DNA of 52,070 bases, taken from positions 1-52,070 of the forward strand of contig CAIJMU010000059.1 of assembly GCA_903821875.1 (NCBI GenBank). The letters are read 5' to 3'. The position numbers were made by a program, and so were the translations under genes. The DNA is from an uncultured Spirochaetota bacterium (GTDB taxonomy: Bacteria > Spirochaetota > Spirochaetia > Treponematales > Rectinemataceae). Below are positions 16,092 through 24,812 of this stretch, piece after piece. The stretch's first letter is position 1. Each line of letters opens with the position of its first letter. A model generated the notes under the pieces. That model saw only the letters and a list, made by a program, of their open reading frames with translations. It did not search any database and had not been told where the DNA came from.

Positions 16092-16354
16092 TCCTCCTCG
16101 AAGCGAGTGGCGAAAAGGTGCTCTATCGATGCAACCGCCTGCTTCTCGTCGGCCCCATCGGCGATGATGCGGATCTGGGTGCCAAAGCTCGCACCGAGAG
16201 TCATGACACCCATGATCGACTTGGCGTTGATCTTGTCGTTGGCCTTGCCGAGCCAGATCTTGCTCGTGAACTTGCTCGCTGTCTGGACGATGAGCGCCGA
16301 GGGACGGGCGTGGATGCCGGCCCTGTTACCGATCGTCACAATTACCTCGGTCAT
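16088..16354 (-). CDS. ptsH: phosphocarrier protein HPr
   Basis: This is an 88-residue HPr with the enzyme-I phosphorylation site His15 (NRAGIHARPSA) and the regulatory Ser46 (NAKSIMGVM), the target of the HPr kinase encoded just upstream. ATG 16354 is preceded by GGAG at 6 bases; the longer open frame to 16444 would overlap hprK and has no support. No enzyme I or enzyme II gene is near. With hprK, rpoN and the NtrY/X pair in the same operon, HPr probably acts here mainly in regulation rather than sugar uptake, an inference from context shared with other treponemes. Confidence 0.95.
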   Translation of the reverse strand: MTEVIVTIGNRAGIHARPSALIVQTASKFTSKIWLGKANDKINAKSIMGVMTLGASFGTQIRIIADGADEKQAVASIEHLFATRFEED

Positions 16355-16386
16355 CGTCACTCCATTCGCTTTCTGGGGAAAGGTTG

Positions 16387-17376
16387 TCAGATGAAGTCGT
16401 CGCGGTTGAAGTAGACTGCCCGCGCGCTTTCGCTTTCGAGCCATCGGAGGATGTTCTGATTGAACTCCTTTGCGGAGTGGTAGCCCATCTTCTTGAGCCG
16501 CTCGTTCATCGCTGCCGTCTCGACGATGATGGGGATGTTTCGGCCAGGCTTGACCGGGATCTCGAGCATCGGGACCTTGACCCCAAGTATCTCCTCCGTC
16601 TTTTCATCGGTACCGATCCGATCGTAGACTTTTTGCGGGTTCCAATCCTCGAGCGCACAGACAAGCTGGATCTGCTTCTTGTCGCGTATCGCCCCAACGC
16701 CGAATAGGTGGGTGATATTGATGATGCCGAGGCCGCGGATCTCCATGTGATGGCCGATGATCTTGTTCGCGCCTTGCCCCATGATGATGGAGCCGTTCAC
16801 GCAGCGGATTTCCACTACATCGTCAGCCACCAGCCTATGGCCACGTTCGATGAGTTCGAGGGCAGTCTCGCTCTTGCCGACGCCTGAGTCACCGGTAATC
16901 AGGATGCCGATGCCATAGACCTCCACCAATACTCCGTGGACAGTCGTCTCGGGAGCGAAGAGATCGGAGAGGACCCGGAGGATACGGCTGGTGAAGTCGG
17001 AAGAAGCCAAGGGAGTCTGAAGAACGGGGCAACCCGATGCTTCCGCGATCTCCATGAATAGCTTTCCCGGAGCAAGGTTGTGGGTAAAAACACAGGCTGG
17101 CAAGGGAAAGGAGAAAAAGCGCTGCAGGCTTTCGGTCTCTCCCCCCGCTTCGAGCTTGTCGAGATAGGCGTTCTCACCGCGGCCAAAAATGTGCAGCCTT
17201 TGCCAAGCGAAGGAATCGAAAAAACCAGAGAGCGGAAGGCCCGGTCTGTTGATGTCAGGCATCGTGATCGTGCGTGAAAGCCCGGCCCGGCCCCCCAGGC
17301 AATTGAGGCTGAGAGCGTTTTGTTCCTTGAGCTCGAGAGAAAGGAGGTCGAGGACGGTAAACTGCTTTTCATCCAT
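16387..17376 (-). CDS. hprK: HPr kinase/phosphorylase
   Basis: HprK phosphorylates and dephosphorylates Ser46 of HPr according to energy state. The 329-residue protein has the N-terminal domain (to about residue 130), then the kinase domain with Walker A GDSGVGKSETALELI, RGHRLVADDVVEI, and the family signature EIRGLGIINI. Length is normal. I start it at ATG 17376, which gives MDEKQFTVLDLL; the frame is open up to TTG 17436, and neither start has a good ribosome site. It is followed by ptsH after 32 bases and lies 111 bases downstream of hpf. Confidence 0.95.
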   Translation of the reverse strand: MDEKQFTVLDLLSLELKEQNALSLNCLGGRAGLSRTITMPDINRPGLPLSGFFDSFAWQRLHIFGRGENAYLDKLEAGGETESLQRFFSFPLPACVFTHNLAPGKLFMEIAEASGCPVLQTPLASSDFTSRILRVLSDLFAPETTVHGVLVEVYGIGILITGDSGVGKSETALELIERGHRLVADDVVEIRCVNGSIIMGQGANKIIGHHMEIRGLGIINITHLFGVGAIRDKKQIQLVCALEDWNPQKVYDRIGTDEKTEEILGVKVPMLEIPVKPGRNIPIIVETAAMNERLKKMGYHSAKEFNQNILRWLESESARAVYFNRDDFI

Positions 17377-17487
17377 GATCAGCGGGAGTCTACACCCAAA
17401 AGCGGGAAGGCGCAAATGCCAGTGCGCGATTGGCAAGGAGCCGAACTGAAACCTTGACGGGCCTCGATTCGCTCCTTGCCCTGATTC

Positions 17488-17778
17488 TCACTTGTGCTCC
17501 TGCATCTTGTCTTTTTCCTTGGTTATCTTCTGCTCCATGCGATCAACAAGCTTGTCGATGGTCGTCTGGATCTCGTAGTCGGTTTCCTCGAGGTGAGCCT
17601 GGGTGCCCTTTCTGAAGTTGATGGTCACCTCTCCCTTGAATTCCTTTTCCCTGGTGAAAATAAAAATCATATCCACGATAATGTCCTTCGCGTACGTGAC
17701 CCGCTCCAACTTCTTGTCCAGATACTCCCTGCTGGCATCCCCAAGGTCAAAATGCACGGAACGAACATCGATGGTCAT
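17488..17778 (-). CDS. hpf: ribosome hibernation promoting factor, short form
   Basis: This is a 96-residue HPF/RaiA-type protein (MTIDVRSVHFDLGDASREYLDKKLERV..., FTREKEFKGEVTINFRKG, ETDYEIQTTIDKLVDRMEQKI). It binds the 30S decoding region in stationary phase and silences ribosomes. It ends after the conserved domain, so it is the short form lacking the C-terminal dimerisation domain of long HPF. AGGAGGTG lies 5 bases ahead of ATG 17778; the GTG inside that site (17784) is not the start. hpf next to rpoN is a gene order also found in proteobacteria. Confidence 0.92.
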   Translation of the reverse strand: MTIDVRSVHFDLGDASREYLDKKLERVTYAKDIIVDMIFIFTREKEFKGEVTINFRKGTQAHLEETDYEIQTTIDKLVDRMEQKITKEKDKMQEHK

Positions 17779-17877
17779 GGGCACCTCCTGTCTACACTGT
17801 CGGCCCAGTAGCCGACCCCGGCACGCTGGCCGGTTGGACTTGCGCAGTCCGCTTTCGCGGCCGCAGGTAACGAGGGT

Positions 17878-19257
17878 TCAGCTGTTCTTCCGCCTCCCGA
17901 AAGACGAATCGAGATCAAGTTCCTGCCGGTACTTCGCGACAGTCCGACGAGCCAAGCCAATACCCCGCTTCGCCAATGCCTCGACGATATCACGGTCTGA
18001 AAGGGATGACTGCTCTGCCTCTATTATTTCCTTGATAACGAGCTTGACACTCGATTTCGAGTATCGCGACCCAGCCGATCCAGCCCCGGAAATGGAATTC
18101 GAGAAAAAGTATCGAAACTGGAATATGCCCCAATCGGTCTGGACGTACTTGGAGTTGGCGATACGCGATACGGTGGTCTCGTGCACGCCGATGTCACGGG
18201 CAACATCACGCAGGGTGAGGGGCGAAAGATGTTTCGGCCCGTTCGCGAAAAAAGCCCGTTGCGATTCAACCACAGCCTTGGCAACCTTGAGGAGCGTCTG
18301 ATTGCGCTGGTGGATGCTGCGGATAAAAAACCGCGCACGCTTGATGTTGTCGCGCACATAGGTTGCCGTCTCTCGGTCGCCACCCTTCTTTTCTGCCAGC
18401 CGGTCGAAAAAGGGGTCGATACCGAGGACAGGGATCTCTTCATCATTGAGGACTATGACAAAGTCCCCATCCTTCAGCTTGACCAGGAGATCGGGAAGCA
18501 CAAAACGAGGGTCTTCCTTCGAATAGGCACGCCCCGGAAAGGGTGAAAGCTTTTTTATGAAGGCCAATGCTTCTGCCATGAGCGATTCGGAGAGGTGGAG
18601 CTTCTTCTGGATCTCCGAGTGCCGGCCTCTTTCGAGAAGGTCGATGTGCTCGCGGAGTATATCGATGGCGGCGGGCGGGGCAGAAGGAATGAGCTGCGCC
18701 TGCACCAGGAGACTCTCCCTGAAGTCTGCACAGCAGGTTCCTGCAGGTTCGAAGGATCGAACAAGGGTCATGAGGTCCTGAAGTACCCGCGGATCAGCGC
18801 TTGGTGCGAGGGTAACGGGATCTTCCTTGTGGAATCCATCATCATTGAGGTTCTGGATGAGGTCCTCACCGATCGCCCGCCATGCCGTGCCGATGGGTTG
18901 AAGCCGGAGCTGCCAGAGTAGGTGTTCCTGGAGCGTTTCCGCGCGGGAAATCGCCCCCTCGAGAAACATGCGGCGAGAATCGTCAGCAGAGCCCGAGCGG
19001 GATTCGAAGCCAGGATCGGAGCTATTGCCGAAAAGATCATCACGGTCAGCGGTGCCTGCATCACCCTCCGGCATGCTCTCAAGGGAAAGGGTGGACCGGT
19101 CTTCGAGCACCTCGAGAGCAGGGTTGGCCTCTATCTCGGCCTGGATTTGCTCGCGGAGTTCCTGGATAGGCAGCGCCATCAGCCTGATCGACTGGATCAT
19201 TTGAGGACTGAGTTTCTGGCGATGCTCCGCGACGAGCGCGGGTCTCTGGAACTGCAC
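17878..19257 (-). CDS. rpoN: RNA polymerase sigma-54 factor
   Basis: RpoN directs RNA polymerase to -24/-12 promoters and needs an AAA+ activator, one of which is encoded in the same operon. The protein (459 residues) has region I (QKLSPQMIQSIRLMALPIQELREQIQAEIEANPALE), an acidic stretch, the core-binding domain, the helix-turn-helix (VARDIGVHETTVSRIANSKYVQT) and the RpoN box ARRTVAKYR near the C terminus. I chose GTG 19257 because GGAGG lies exactly 5 bases upstream; the GTG at 19269 would put that site inside the gene. It is the first gene of the rpoN-hpf-hprK-ptsH-ntrY-ntrX-lexA-holA operon. Confidence 0.93.
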   Translation of the reverse strand: MQFQRPALVAEHRQKLSPQMIQSIRLMALPIQELREQIQAEIEANPALEVLEDRSTLSLESMPEGDAGTADRDDLFGNSSDPGFESRSGSADDSRRMFLEGAISRAETLQEHLLWQLRLQPIGTAWRAIGEDLIQNLNDDGFHKEDPVTLAPSADPRVLQDLMTLVRSFEPAGTCCADFRESLLVQAQLIPSAPPAAIDILREHIDLLERGRHSEIQKKLHLSESLMAEALAFIKKLSPFPGRAYSKEDPRFVLPDLLVKLKDGDFVIVLNDEEIPVLGIDPFFDRLAEKKGGDRETATYVRDNIKRARFFIRSIHQRNQTLLKVAKAVVESQRAFFANGPKHLSPLTLRDVARDIGVHETTVSRIANSKYVQTDWGIFQFRYFFSNSISGAGSAGSRYSKSSVKLVIKEIIEAEQSSLSDRDIVEALAKRGIGLARRTVAKYRQELDLDSSFGRRKNS

Positions 19258-19652
19258 GAAAACCTCCACGATGGAACGTGACCCAGTCGGGCGTCGCCTC
19301 CTCGTTCAGCAGCAAATTTGGCCCGCTTGCGCGAGCAAGTCGGAAATAATCCCTCTCTCAAGCTTAGTCCCATAGCGGGTATTGTCAAGCAATATGGGTG
19401 TCCTGGAGGAACCCAAAGGCTGCCTGGATGCTGACCCAGGAGAGAAGCCTGCCAAGGAATTCAACTAACCTTCATCCCCAGGACCTGAGCTCCGGCTCAG
19501 CCTGGAGGCTTCCCTCGACTCTAGTGCAACTCCCCATGTCCAAGCGGAAAAGCCCTCCTTGTTCGGGTTTTCATGATCCTTTCGAAGGACCCACCGCCCC
19601 TCCCCCGCAAGAAAAGGTCATCAGAACCTGCCAATCTCAGGGCGCTTCGGTG
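19258..19652. other. divergent control region between rpoN and grpE
   Basis: No gene is supported here. On the minus strand TTGACA (19388-19383) with a 16-base spacer and TAAGCT (19366-19361) could be the rpoN operon promoter, with a weak -10. I looked for the CIRCE operator of HrcA (TTAGCACTC-N9-GAGTGCTAA) in front of grpE and did not find it. Short open frames in this stretch show no protein-like content. Confidence 0.4.
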
Positions 19653-19682
19653 TTGACTCTCCACTTGAAGGCTTATTACTTT
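19653..19682 (+). promoter_or_regulatory. candidate promoter for grpE-dnaK-dnaJ
   Basis: TTGACT (19653-19658), an 18-base spacer and TTACTT (19677-19682) lie about 60 bases upstream of the grpE start. The -10 is a weak match; TATTAC at 19674 is an alternative with a 15-base spacer. Confidence 0.35.
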
Positions 19683-19744
19683 ACAGGCCATGCCTTTCCA
19701 ATCCCGAACCTCATCAGGCCTCGGGTCCTTTTCAGGTGGAGTCG

Positions 19745-20395
19745 ATGTCGAGCAAGCACAACGAACGTACAGAATCTCAGGCGGATGCAGCAGACGCATC
19801 CGCAGTTGCGACGGATGCCGCCCGGCCCGCGGTCTCGGAGAGTGACACTCCACGGGAGCGGGAAAGAGATATGGAAGCCCAGATCGCCAAGCTTGTAGAA
19901 GATTCCTCTGCCCTGAAAGACCAGTACCTACGGAGTCTTGCTGACTCTGAAAACTTCCGGAAGCGGATGTTCAGGGAGAGGGAGGACATGCAAAAGTATG
20001 CAAATTACGGCATTCTTACCGATATTGTCCCCATCCTTGATGACTTCGACCGGGCGATTGCCAGCGCCGAGCACGCACGCGATTACGTGACCCTGCATGA
20101 TGGCATCGCGATCATACGAAGGCAGCTCGGCTCCGTTCTTGAAAACAAGTATGGACTAACACGCTATGACTCCCTCGAGAAGCCCTTTGACCCCCACATC
20201 CACGAGGCGGTAGCCAGCGAGCCCGGGGATGTTGCCGAGGCAACCGTTTCGCTGGAGTTCCTTCCCGGCTACAAGCTTCATGAACGGGTCGTCAGGAGCG
20301 CCAAGGTCCGCGTAAAAATGCCCGTGCAGGCCTCCGAAGCATCTAGTGACAACACAATTTCTGTTTCGGGGGATGCCGCCAAGGCTCCTGTTTGA
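19745..20395 (+). CDS. grpE: nucleotide exchange factor GrpE
   Basis: GrpE releases ADP from DnaK. The 216-residue protein has a low-complexity, Ala/Asp/Ser-rich N-terminal tail (about 40 residues), the long coiled-coil helix (ALKDQYLRSLADSENFRKRMFRE...), and the C-terminal beta domain with EKPFDPHIHEAV and the ending KLHERVVRSAKVRVKMP. ATG 19745 has AGGTGGAG 4 bases ahead; an in-frame GTG at 19736 overlaps that site and is less likely. First gene of the chaperone run; no hrcA precedes it. Confidence 0.95.
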   Translation: MSSKHNERTESQADAADASAVATDAARPAVSESDTPRERERDMEAQIAKLVEDSSALKDQYLRSLADSENFRKRMFREREDMQKYANYGILTDIVPILDDFDRAIASAEHARDYVTLHDGIAIIRRQLGSVLENKYGLTRYDSLEKPFDPHIHEAVASEPGDVAEATVSLEFLPGYKLHERVVRSAKVRVKMPVQASEASSDNTISVSGDAAKAPV

Positions 20396-20509
20396 GTATT
20401 TTCTACGCCAAGGAATCACGGCCCGTATCTGTCGGCCGAATGGGGACGGAAGTCCCTACGGGGCACAGCCCCCGCTGAAACGAACGAAGCCATTTGAAGG
20501 AGCTTTAAG

Positions 20510-22468
20510 ATGGGCAGGATAATCGGAATCGATCTTGGAACGACGAACAGCTGCGTAGCGGTCATGGAGGGCGGCGAGCCCGTCGTAATCGCCAATTCCG
20601 AGGGTGGGCGTACAACCCCTTCCATCGTCGGCTTTACCCCCAAGGGTGAGCGTGTCATCGGCGCCCCTGCCAAGAACCAGATGATCACCAACCCCGAGAA
20701 CTCGGTCTACTCGATCAAGCGCTTTATGGGCCGCAAGTACTCAGAGGTTGGGGACGAAACCAGGCTTGTCCCTTACCACGTCGTTGACAATGGATCCGAT
20801 GTGCGCGTCGATGCTGCCGGCAAATCCTACAGTCCCCAGGAAATCTCGGCCTTTATCCTTCAGAAGATGAAAAAGACCGCAGAGGACTACCTTGGAGAAA
20901 CCGTCTCGGAAGCTGTCATCACTGTCCCGGCCTACTTCAATGACGCTCAGCGCCAGGCTACCAAGGACGCAGGCAAGATCGCCGGCCTTGAGGTCAAGCG
21001 AATCATCAACGAGCCAACCGCCGCATCCTTGGCCTATGGCTTCAACAAGGACCAGAAAAAGGAAAAGATCATCGCCGTATATGACCTCGGCGGTGGCACC
21101 TTCGACGTCTCCATTCTCGAACTGGGAGAAGGCGTGTTCGAGGTCAAGTCGACCAACGGTGATACTCACCTCGGCGGCGACGACTTTGACCGCCGCATCC
21201 AGGAGTGGCTCGTCGCCGAGTTCCGCAAGGAAACCGGCATTGACCTGTCCAAGGACCGAATGGCCCTCCAGCGACTCAAGGACGCGGCCGAAAAAGCTAA
21301 GATCGAGCTGTCCAATGTGCAGCAGGCTGAAATTAACCTTCCCTTTATCACCGCTGACGCGAGTGGCCCCAAGCACCTCCAGAAGACCCTGACCCGTTCG
21401 ACCTTCGAACGCATGATCGACGACCTTCTCGACCGATCCAAGGGCCCCTGCATCAAGGCTCTTTCCGATGCAGGACTCACGGTAGCCCAGATTGACGAGG
21501 TCATACTGGTCGGCGGCTCAACCCGCATTCCCAAGGTCCAACAGATCGTCAAGGAACTCTTCGGCAAGGATCCTTCCAAGGGCGTCAATCCCGATGAAGC
21601 CGTCGCTGTCGGCGCAGCCATCCAGGGCGGAATCCTCGGCGGAGACGTCAAGGACATTCTCCTCCTCGACGTCACGCCCCTCTCACTCGGCATCGAAACC
21701 CTAGGCGGCGTCTTTACCAAGCAGATCCAGCGCAACACGACGATCCCCTGCAGAAAGAGCCAGATATTCAGCACGGCTGCCGATGGCCAGAACGCAGTCT
21801 CCATCCATGTCCTTCAGGGTGAACGTGAGATGGCTACGCAGAACCGCACCCTCGGCCGCTTCGATCTCGTGGGCATCCCTCCCGCACCGCGCGGTGTGCC
21901 CCAGATCGAGGTCACCTTCGATATCGATGCGAACGGCATCGTCCACGTCACAGCCAAGGACCTTGGCACTGGCAAAGAGCAGAAGATCCGAATCGAGGCA
22001 TCAAGCGGCCTGAATGAGGGCGATATCGACCGGATGGTGAAGGAAGCCGAGGCGCATGCCGCAGAGGACAAGAAGGAGAAGGAACGAGCGGAGGCTCACA
22101 ACGAAGCTGACAATCTTTCCTACCAGACCGAAAAGCTCATCAAGGATAATGGAGACAAGATCAAGGCGGAGGATAAGGCAGCCATCGAAGGAGCTCTTGC
22201 CGACTTGAAGAAGGCCTTGGAAAGCGGCGATCTCGAGCAAATCAAAGCTAAGACTGAGGCTCTGAAACAAGCCCAGTATAAGATGTCAGAGGAACTCTAT
22301 AAGAATGCTGCCCCAGGGCAGGGAGCGGATGGCCAGCCTGGTCCCGGGGCTGCTGAAGGCGGGCCTTTTGGATCGAAACCCTTCGGTGCTGACGCCAATG
22401 GCCCAGCAAAGGGCGGCACCGCCGATGATGTCGATTACCGCGTCGTGGACGAGGAAGAAAAGAAGTAA
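20510..22468 (+). CDS. dnaK: chaperone DnaK (Hsp70)
   Basis: DnaK is the ATP-driven chaperone working with GrpE and DnaJ, encoded on either side. The 652-residue protein has the nucleotide-binding domain from [13 protein letters not shown], with [31 protein letters not shown] and [11 protein letters not shown]. The peptide-binding domain begins near [14 protein letters not shown], with an alpha-helical lid and a Gly/Pro-rich disordered tail ending [13 protein letters not shown]. All canonical. GAAGGAGC precedes the ATG. The 114 bases upstream contain two short GC hairpins (GGGGcacaGCCCC among them) of unknown role. Confidence 0.98.
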   Translation: MGRIIGIDLGTTNSCVAVMEGGEPVVIANSEGGRTTPSIVGFTPKGERVIGAPAKNQMITNPENSVYSIKRFMGRKYSEVGDETRLVPYHVVDNGSDVRVDAAGKSYSPQEISAFILQKMKKTAEDYLGETVSEAVITVPAYFNDAQRQATKDAGKIAGLEVKRIINEPTAASLAYGFNKDQKKEKIIAVYDLGGGTFDVSILELGEGVFEVKSTNGDTHLGGDDFDRRIQEWLVAEFRKETGIDLSKDRMALQRLKDAAEKAKIELSNVQQAEINLPFITADASGPKHLQKTLTRSTFERMIDDLLDRSKGPCIKALSDAGLTVAQIDEVILVGGSTRIPKVQQIVKELFGKDPSKGVNPDEAVAVGAAIQGGILGGDVKDILLLDVTPLSLGIETLGGVFTKQIQRNTTIPCRKSQIFSTAADGQNAVSIHVLQGEREMATQNRTLGRFDLVGIPPAPRGVPQIEVTFDIDANGIVHVTAKDLGTGKEQKIRIEASSGLNEGDIDRMVKEAEAHAAEDKKEKERAEAHNEADNLSYQTEKLIKDNGDKIKAEDKAAIEGALADLKKALESGDLEQIKAKTEALKQAQYKMSEELYKNAAPGQGADGQPGPGAAEGGPFGSKPFGADANGPAKGGTADDVDYRVVDEEEKK

Positions 22469-22503
22469 GTCGAATAAACCGAAGCGAGCCGGAACATGGT
22501 AGG

Positions 22504-22556
22504 AGAAATGGGCATGGCAGGAAGTTTGTTGATTTTTCCTAGTCTTTCCCATTTCT
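22504..22556 (+). other. stem-loop in the dnaK-dnaJ spacer
   Basis: Outer arms AGAAATGGG (22504-22512) and CCCATTTCT (22548-22556) pair perfectly, and inner arms AGGAA/TTCCT pair within them. No T-run follows the structure. It could trim or attenuate the message between dnaK and dnaJ; function not shown. Confidence 0.4.
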
Positions 22557-22619
22557 ACGCTTCCTCTGTGCCCTTTCTGGCACGACTCCGTGTCTACGTG
22601 GTGAATCGTGGAGGGCCTC

Positions 22620-23762
22620 TTGGCCAAGCGTGATTATTACGAGGTCCTCGGCGTCGAAAAAGGCGCTGTCAAGGATGACATCAAGAAGGCCTATCGGAAA
22701 TTGGCCATCCAGTATCACCCGGACAAGAACCCGGGCGACAAGGTGTCTGAAGATAAGTTCAAGGAAGCGACCGAGGCGTATGAAGTCCTTGGCGACGACC
22801 AGAAGCGGCAAACCTACGACCGTTTCGGCTTTGCTGGCATCGAGGGTATGGGTGGAGGCCAGGGATCCCGTGACTTCTCCGGAGTGTTCCGCGATTTCGA
22901 AGACATCTTCGGCAGCGGCATGGGAGATTTCTCCAACATCTTTGATTCATTCTTCGGCGGCGGCGGGTCGAGGCGCGGCAGTGCGGGTGGTGAGCGGGTC
23001 CAACGAGGATCCAACCTGCGCTACGATCTGGAACTCTCCTTCGAAGACTCCATCTTCGGTACTGCCCTCGATATCACCTATACACATCACGATTCCTGCA
23101 AGACCTGCAGCGGAAGCGGATCGGCTGATGGTTCCAGCCGAAAGGTCTGCCCCACCTGCCAGGGACAAGGGCAGGTTCGGCGTTCATCAGGTTTCTTCTC
23201 GATAGCCCAGCCCTGTCCAAGCTGCCGTGGCGAAGGGGCCATCATCGAAAAGCCCTGCCGCGAGTGCGAAGGCTCAGGGCTCAGCAAGAAGAAACAAAAA
23301 ATCCGGGTAACGATTCCTCCTGGCGTAGAGGATGGAAAACGCGTTGTGATCCCTAACCAGGGTGATGCCGGCTCCAATGGCGGTCCTTTCGGGGATCTCT
23401 ATGTTTTCATCCATGTAAGGCCCCATGAATACTTCGAACGGAATGGCACTGACCTCTATTGCGCGCTTCCGATCAGCCTCGCCATGGCAAGTCTCGGCGG
23501 CGAGATTACCCTCGAAACCATCGACCACAAAAAAGTTGCAGTGAGCGTGCCAGCCGGAACCCAGAATACGACGCTTCTCCGAGTGCGCGGCGAAGGGGTC
23601 CCGAGTCAGGGGGGACGGCGCGGCGATCTATACTTGAAGGTCGTAGTCAACGTGCCCTTGCGCCTTTCGCGCCGTGGTCGCGAACTCCTCGAGGAATTCC
23701 GCAAAATCGAGGGTGAAGAATCGGCAGTTCGGCCAGTAAAACTCTCCGAACTAAAGCGCTGA
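22620..23762 (+). CDS. dnaJ: chaperone DnaJ (Hsp40)
   Basis: DnaJ delivers clients to DnaK and stimulates its ATPase. I start at TTG 22620, giving the universal [18 protein letters not shown] lies 6 bases upstream, whereas the open frame's GTG at 22608 would add four unusual residues. The 380-residue protein has a J domain with HPD (YHPDKNPGD), a Gly/Phe region, four CxxCxGxG zinc motifs ([32 protein letters not shown]) and the C-terminal substrate domains. All parts are intact. It lies 151 bases after dnaK. Confidence 0.95.
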   Translation: MAKRDYYEVLGVEKGAVKDDIKKAYRKLAIQYHPDKNPGDKVSEDKFKEATEAYEVLGDDQKRQTYDRFGFAGIEGMGGGQGSRDFSGVFRDFEDIFGSGMGDFSNIFDSFFGGGGSRRGSAGGERVQRGSNLRYDLELSFEDSIFGTALDITYTHHDSCKTCSGSGSADGSSRKVCPTCQGQGQVRRSSGFFSIAQPCPSCRGEGAIIEKPCRECEGSGLSKKKQKIRVTIPPGVEDGKRVVIPNQGDAGSNGGPFGDLYVFIHVRPHEYFERNGTDLYCALPISLAMASLGGEITLETIDHKKVAVSVPAGTQNTTLLRVRGEGVPSQGGRRGDLYLKVVVNVPLRLSRRGRELLEEFRKIEGEESAVRPVKLSELKR

Positions 23763-23886
23763 GCGCCTAGCCCAGGGAATAGGGTTCACGAGCGCTTCGC
23801 AGCCAATGAGCCCTTGGGCAGTCACGTGGAGCTGTTTTTTCCGGATGCTCTTGCCAGGGTGAACATTGTCTCTGGCGAAAGTTCAG

Positions 23887-24462
23887 TTAAGTAAGGTGCT
23901 CTACCAGCACCTTGACGCCAATTCCAATGAGCACCAGACCTCCACCCAGCTCAGCCCAGCGCTCCAGCCGGCTGCCAATGCGCTTGCCGAACTCGGTCCC
24001 GACAAAGGAAAGCACAAAGGTGATGACTCCGATTATCAATGCGGGGAACAGGATCGGCTCTCCCGCCATTCGGTAAGAAAGTCCGACGGCCAGCGCGTCG
24101 ATGCTGGTAGCAATGGACAAGAGAAAGAGGGTTCGGAGATTCAGTATGGTTTTTTTTTCCGCTTCTTCCCCATCGAGGCACAGGGAAGGATCCGTAATCC
24201 TGAATGAATCCCTGAGCATCTTGCCGCCGATTGCAGCCAGGAGTCCAAACGCTACCCAATGGTCAAAGCCGGAAATAAAAGACTGAAATGTTCCGCCGAG
24301 CAGCCAGCCCACCAGAGGCATCCCGAATTGAAAAAACCCGAAAAAAAAGGCCGCTCTGAGGGCATAGCGCAGCTTGAGTTTTGGGATGCACATGCCATTG
24401 GAAACCGAAACGGCAAAGGCGTCGGCGGCAAGGCTCATTGCGACAAGTATCCACGTGAGCAT
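23887..24462 (-). CDS. mntP: manganese efflux pump MntP
   Basis: MntP exports Mn(II). The 191-residue protein has six hydrophobic segments in two triplets with the family motifs SLAADAFAVSVSNG in the first and SIATSIDALAVGLS in the fourth; the paired Asp residues line the transport path. The start at 24462 (MLTWILVAMSLAADAFAV) matches relatives. The frame is open to GTG 24516, which would add 18 polar residues without a ribosome site. No yybP-ykoY manganese riboswitch was recognisable upstream. It is divergent from the cobalamin transport operon and convergent with dnaJ. Confidence 0.88.
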   Translation of the reverse strand: MLTWILVAMSLAADAFAVSVSNGMCIPKLKLRYALRAAFFFGFFQFGMPLVGWLLGGTFQSFISGFDHWVAFGLLAAIGGKMLRDSFRITDPSLCLDGEEAEKKTILNLRTLFLLSIATSIDALAVGLSYRMAGEPILFPALIIGVITFVLSFVGTEFGKRIGSRLERWAELGGGLVLIGIGVKVLVEHLT

Positions 24463-24548
24463 GGGGCCGACACTACCGTCGGCTCCCATGAAGGTCAACC
24501 GCTCACGCCGATGCACAATCCTGCTCTATCCAGTAGCAATCCTATCCC

Positions 24549-24577
24549 TTGCCCTCCGTACAACGCCTCTATACAAT
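24549..24577 (+). promoter_or_regulatory. candidate promoter for the cobalamin riboswitch transcript
   Basis: TTGCCC (24549-24554), a 17-base spacer and TACAAT (24572-24577) sit just upstream of the riboswitch. Confidence 0.5.
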
Positions 24578-24589
24578 CCCTCTCAATCA

Positions 24590-24775
24590 CGGAGGTGCTT
24601 TGCCCGGGCGTTGCCCGTTCGAAGTGAAAAGGGAAGGCGGTCAGATTCCGTCGCAGCCCCCGCTACTGTAGAAGTCGTCAAGCAGGAACGTCACCACTGG
24701 GCCTTGCCTGGGAAGGGTTCCGAACTGCGGTACCAGCAGCCGCGCGACTTGAGCCAGGAGACCTGCCTCCGCACA
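24590..24775 (+). promoter_or_regulatory. cobalamin (AdoCbl) riboswitch
   Basis: The conserved core is readable: GAAGTGAAAAGGGAA, CGGTCAGATTCCG, GCAGCCCCCGCTACTGT, then a variable arm and the B12 box AGCCAGGAGACCTGCCT (about 24752-24768). Order and spacing fit the family. It precedes btuF by about 40 bases, so cobalamin should lower expression of its own uptake system; whether by a terminator or by hiding the ribosome site cannot be told, but no T-run is seen, favouring control of translation. Confidence 0.92.
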
Positions 24776-24812
24776 TATTCGCATCCGACTTCTCGGAGGG
24801 AGGAGGAGGGCT

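Noticed and set aside
19270-19744. CIRCE/HrcA operator in front of grpE
   Set aside because: No inverted repeat resembling TTAGCACTC-N9-GAGTGCTAA could be found.
20741-21376. 211-codon minus-strand open frame inside dnaK
   Set aside because: Antisense shadow of a highly conserved gene; long shadows on this strand are common in dnaK.
24463-24589. yybP-ykoY manganese riboswitch for mntP
   Set aside because: The conserved loops of that family are not visible on the minus strand, and the stretch is short and shared with the cobalamin promoter.
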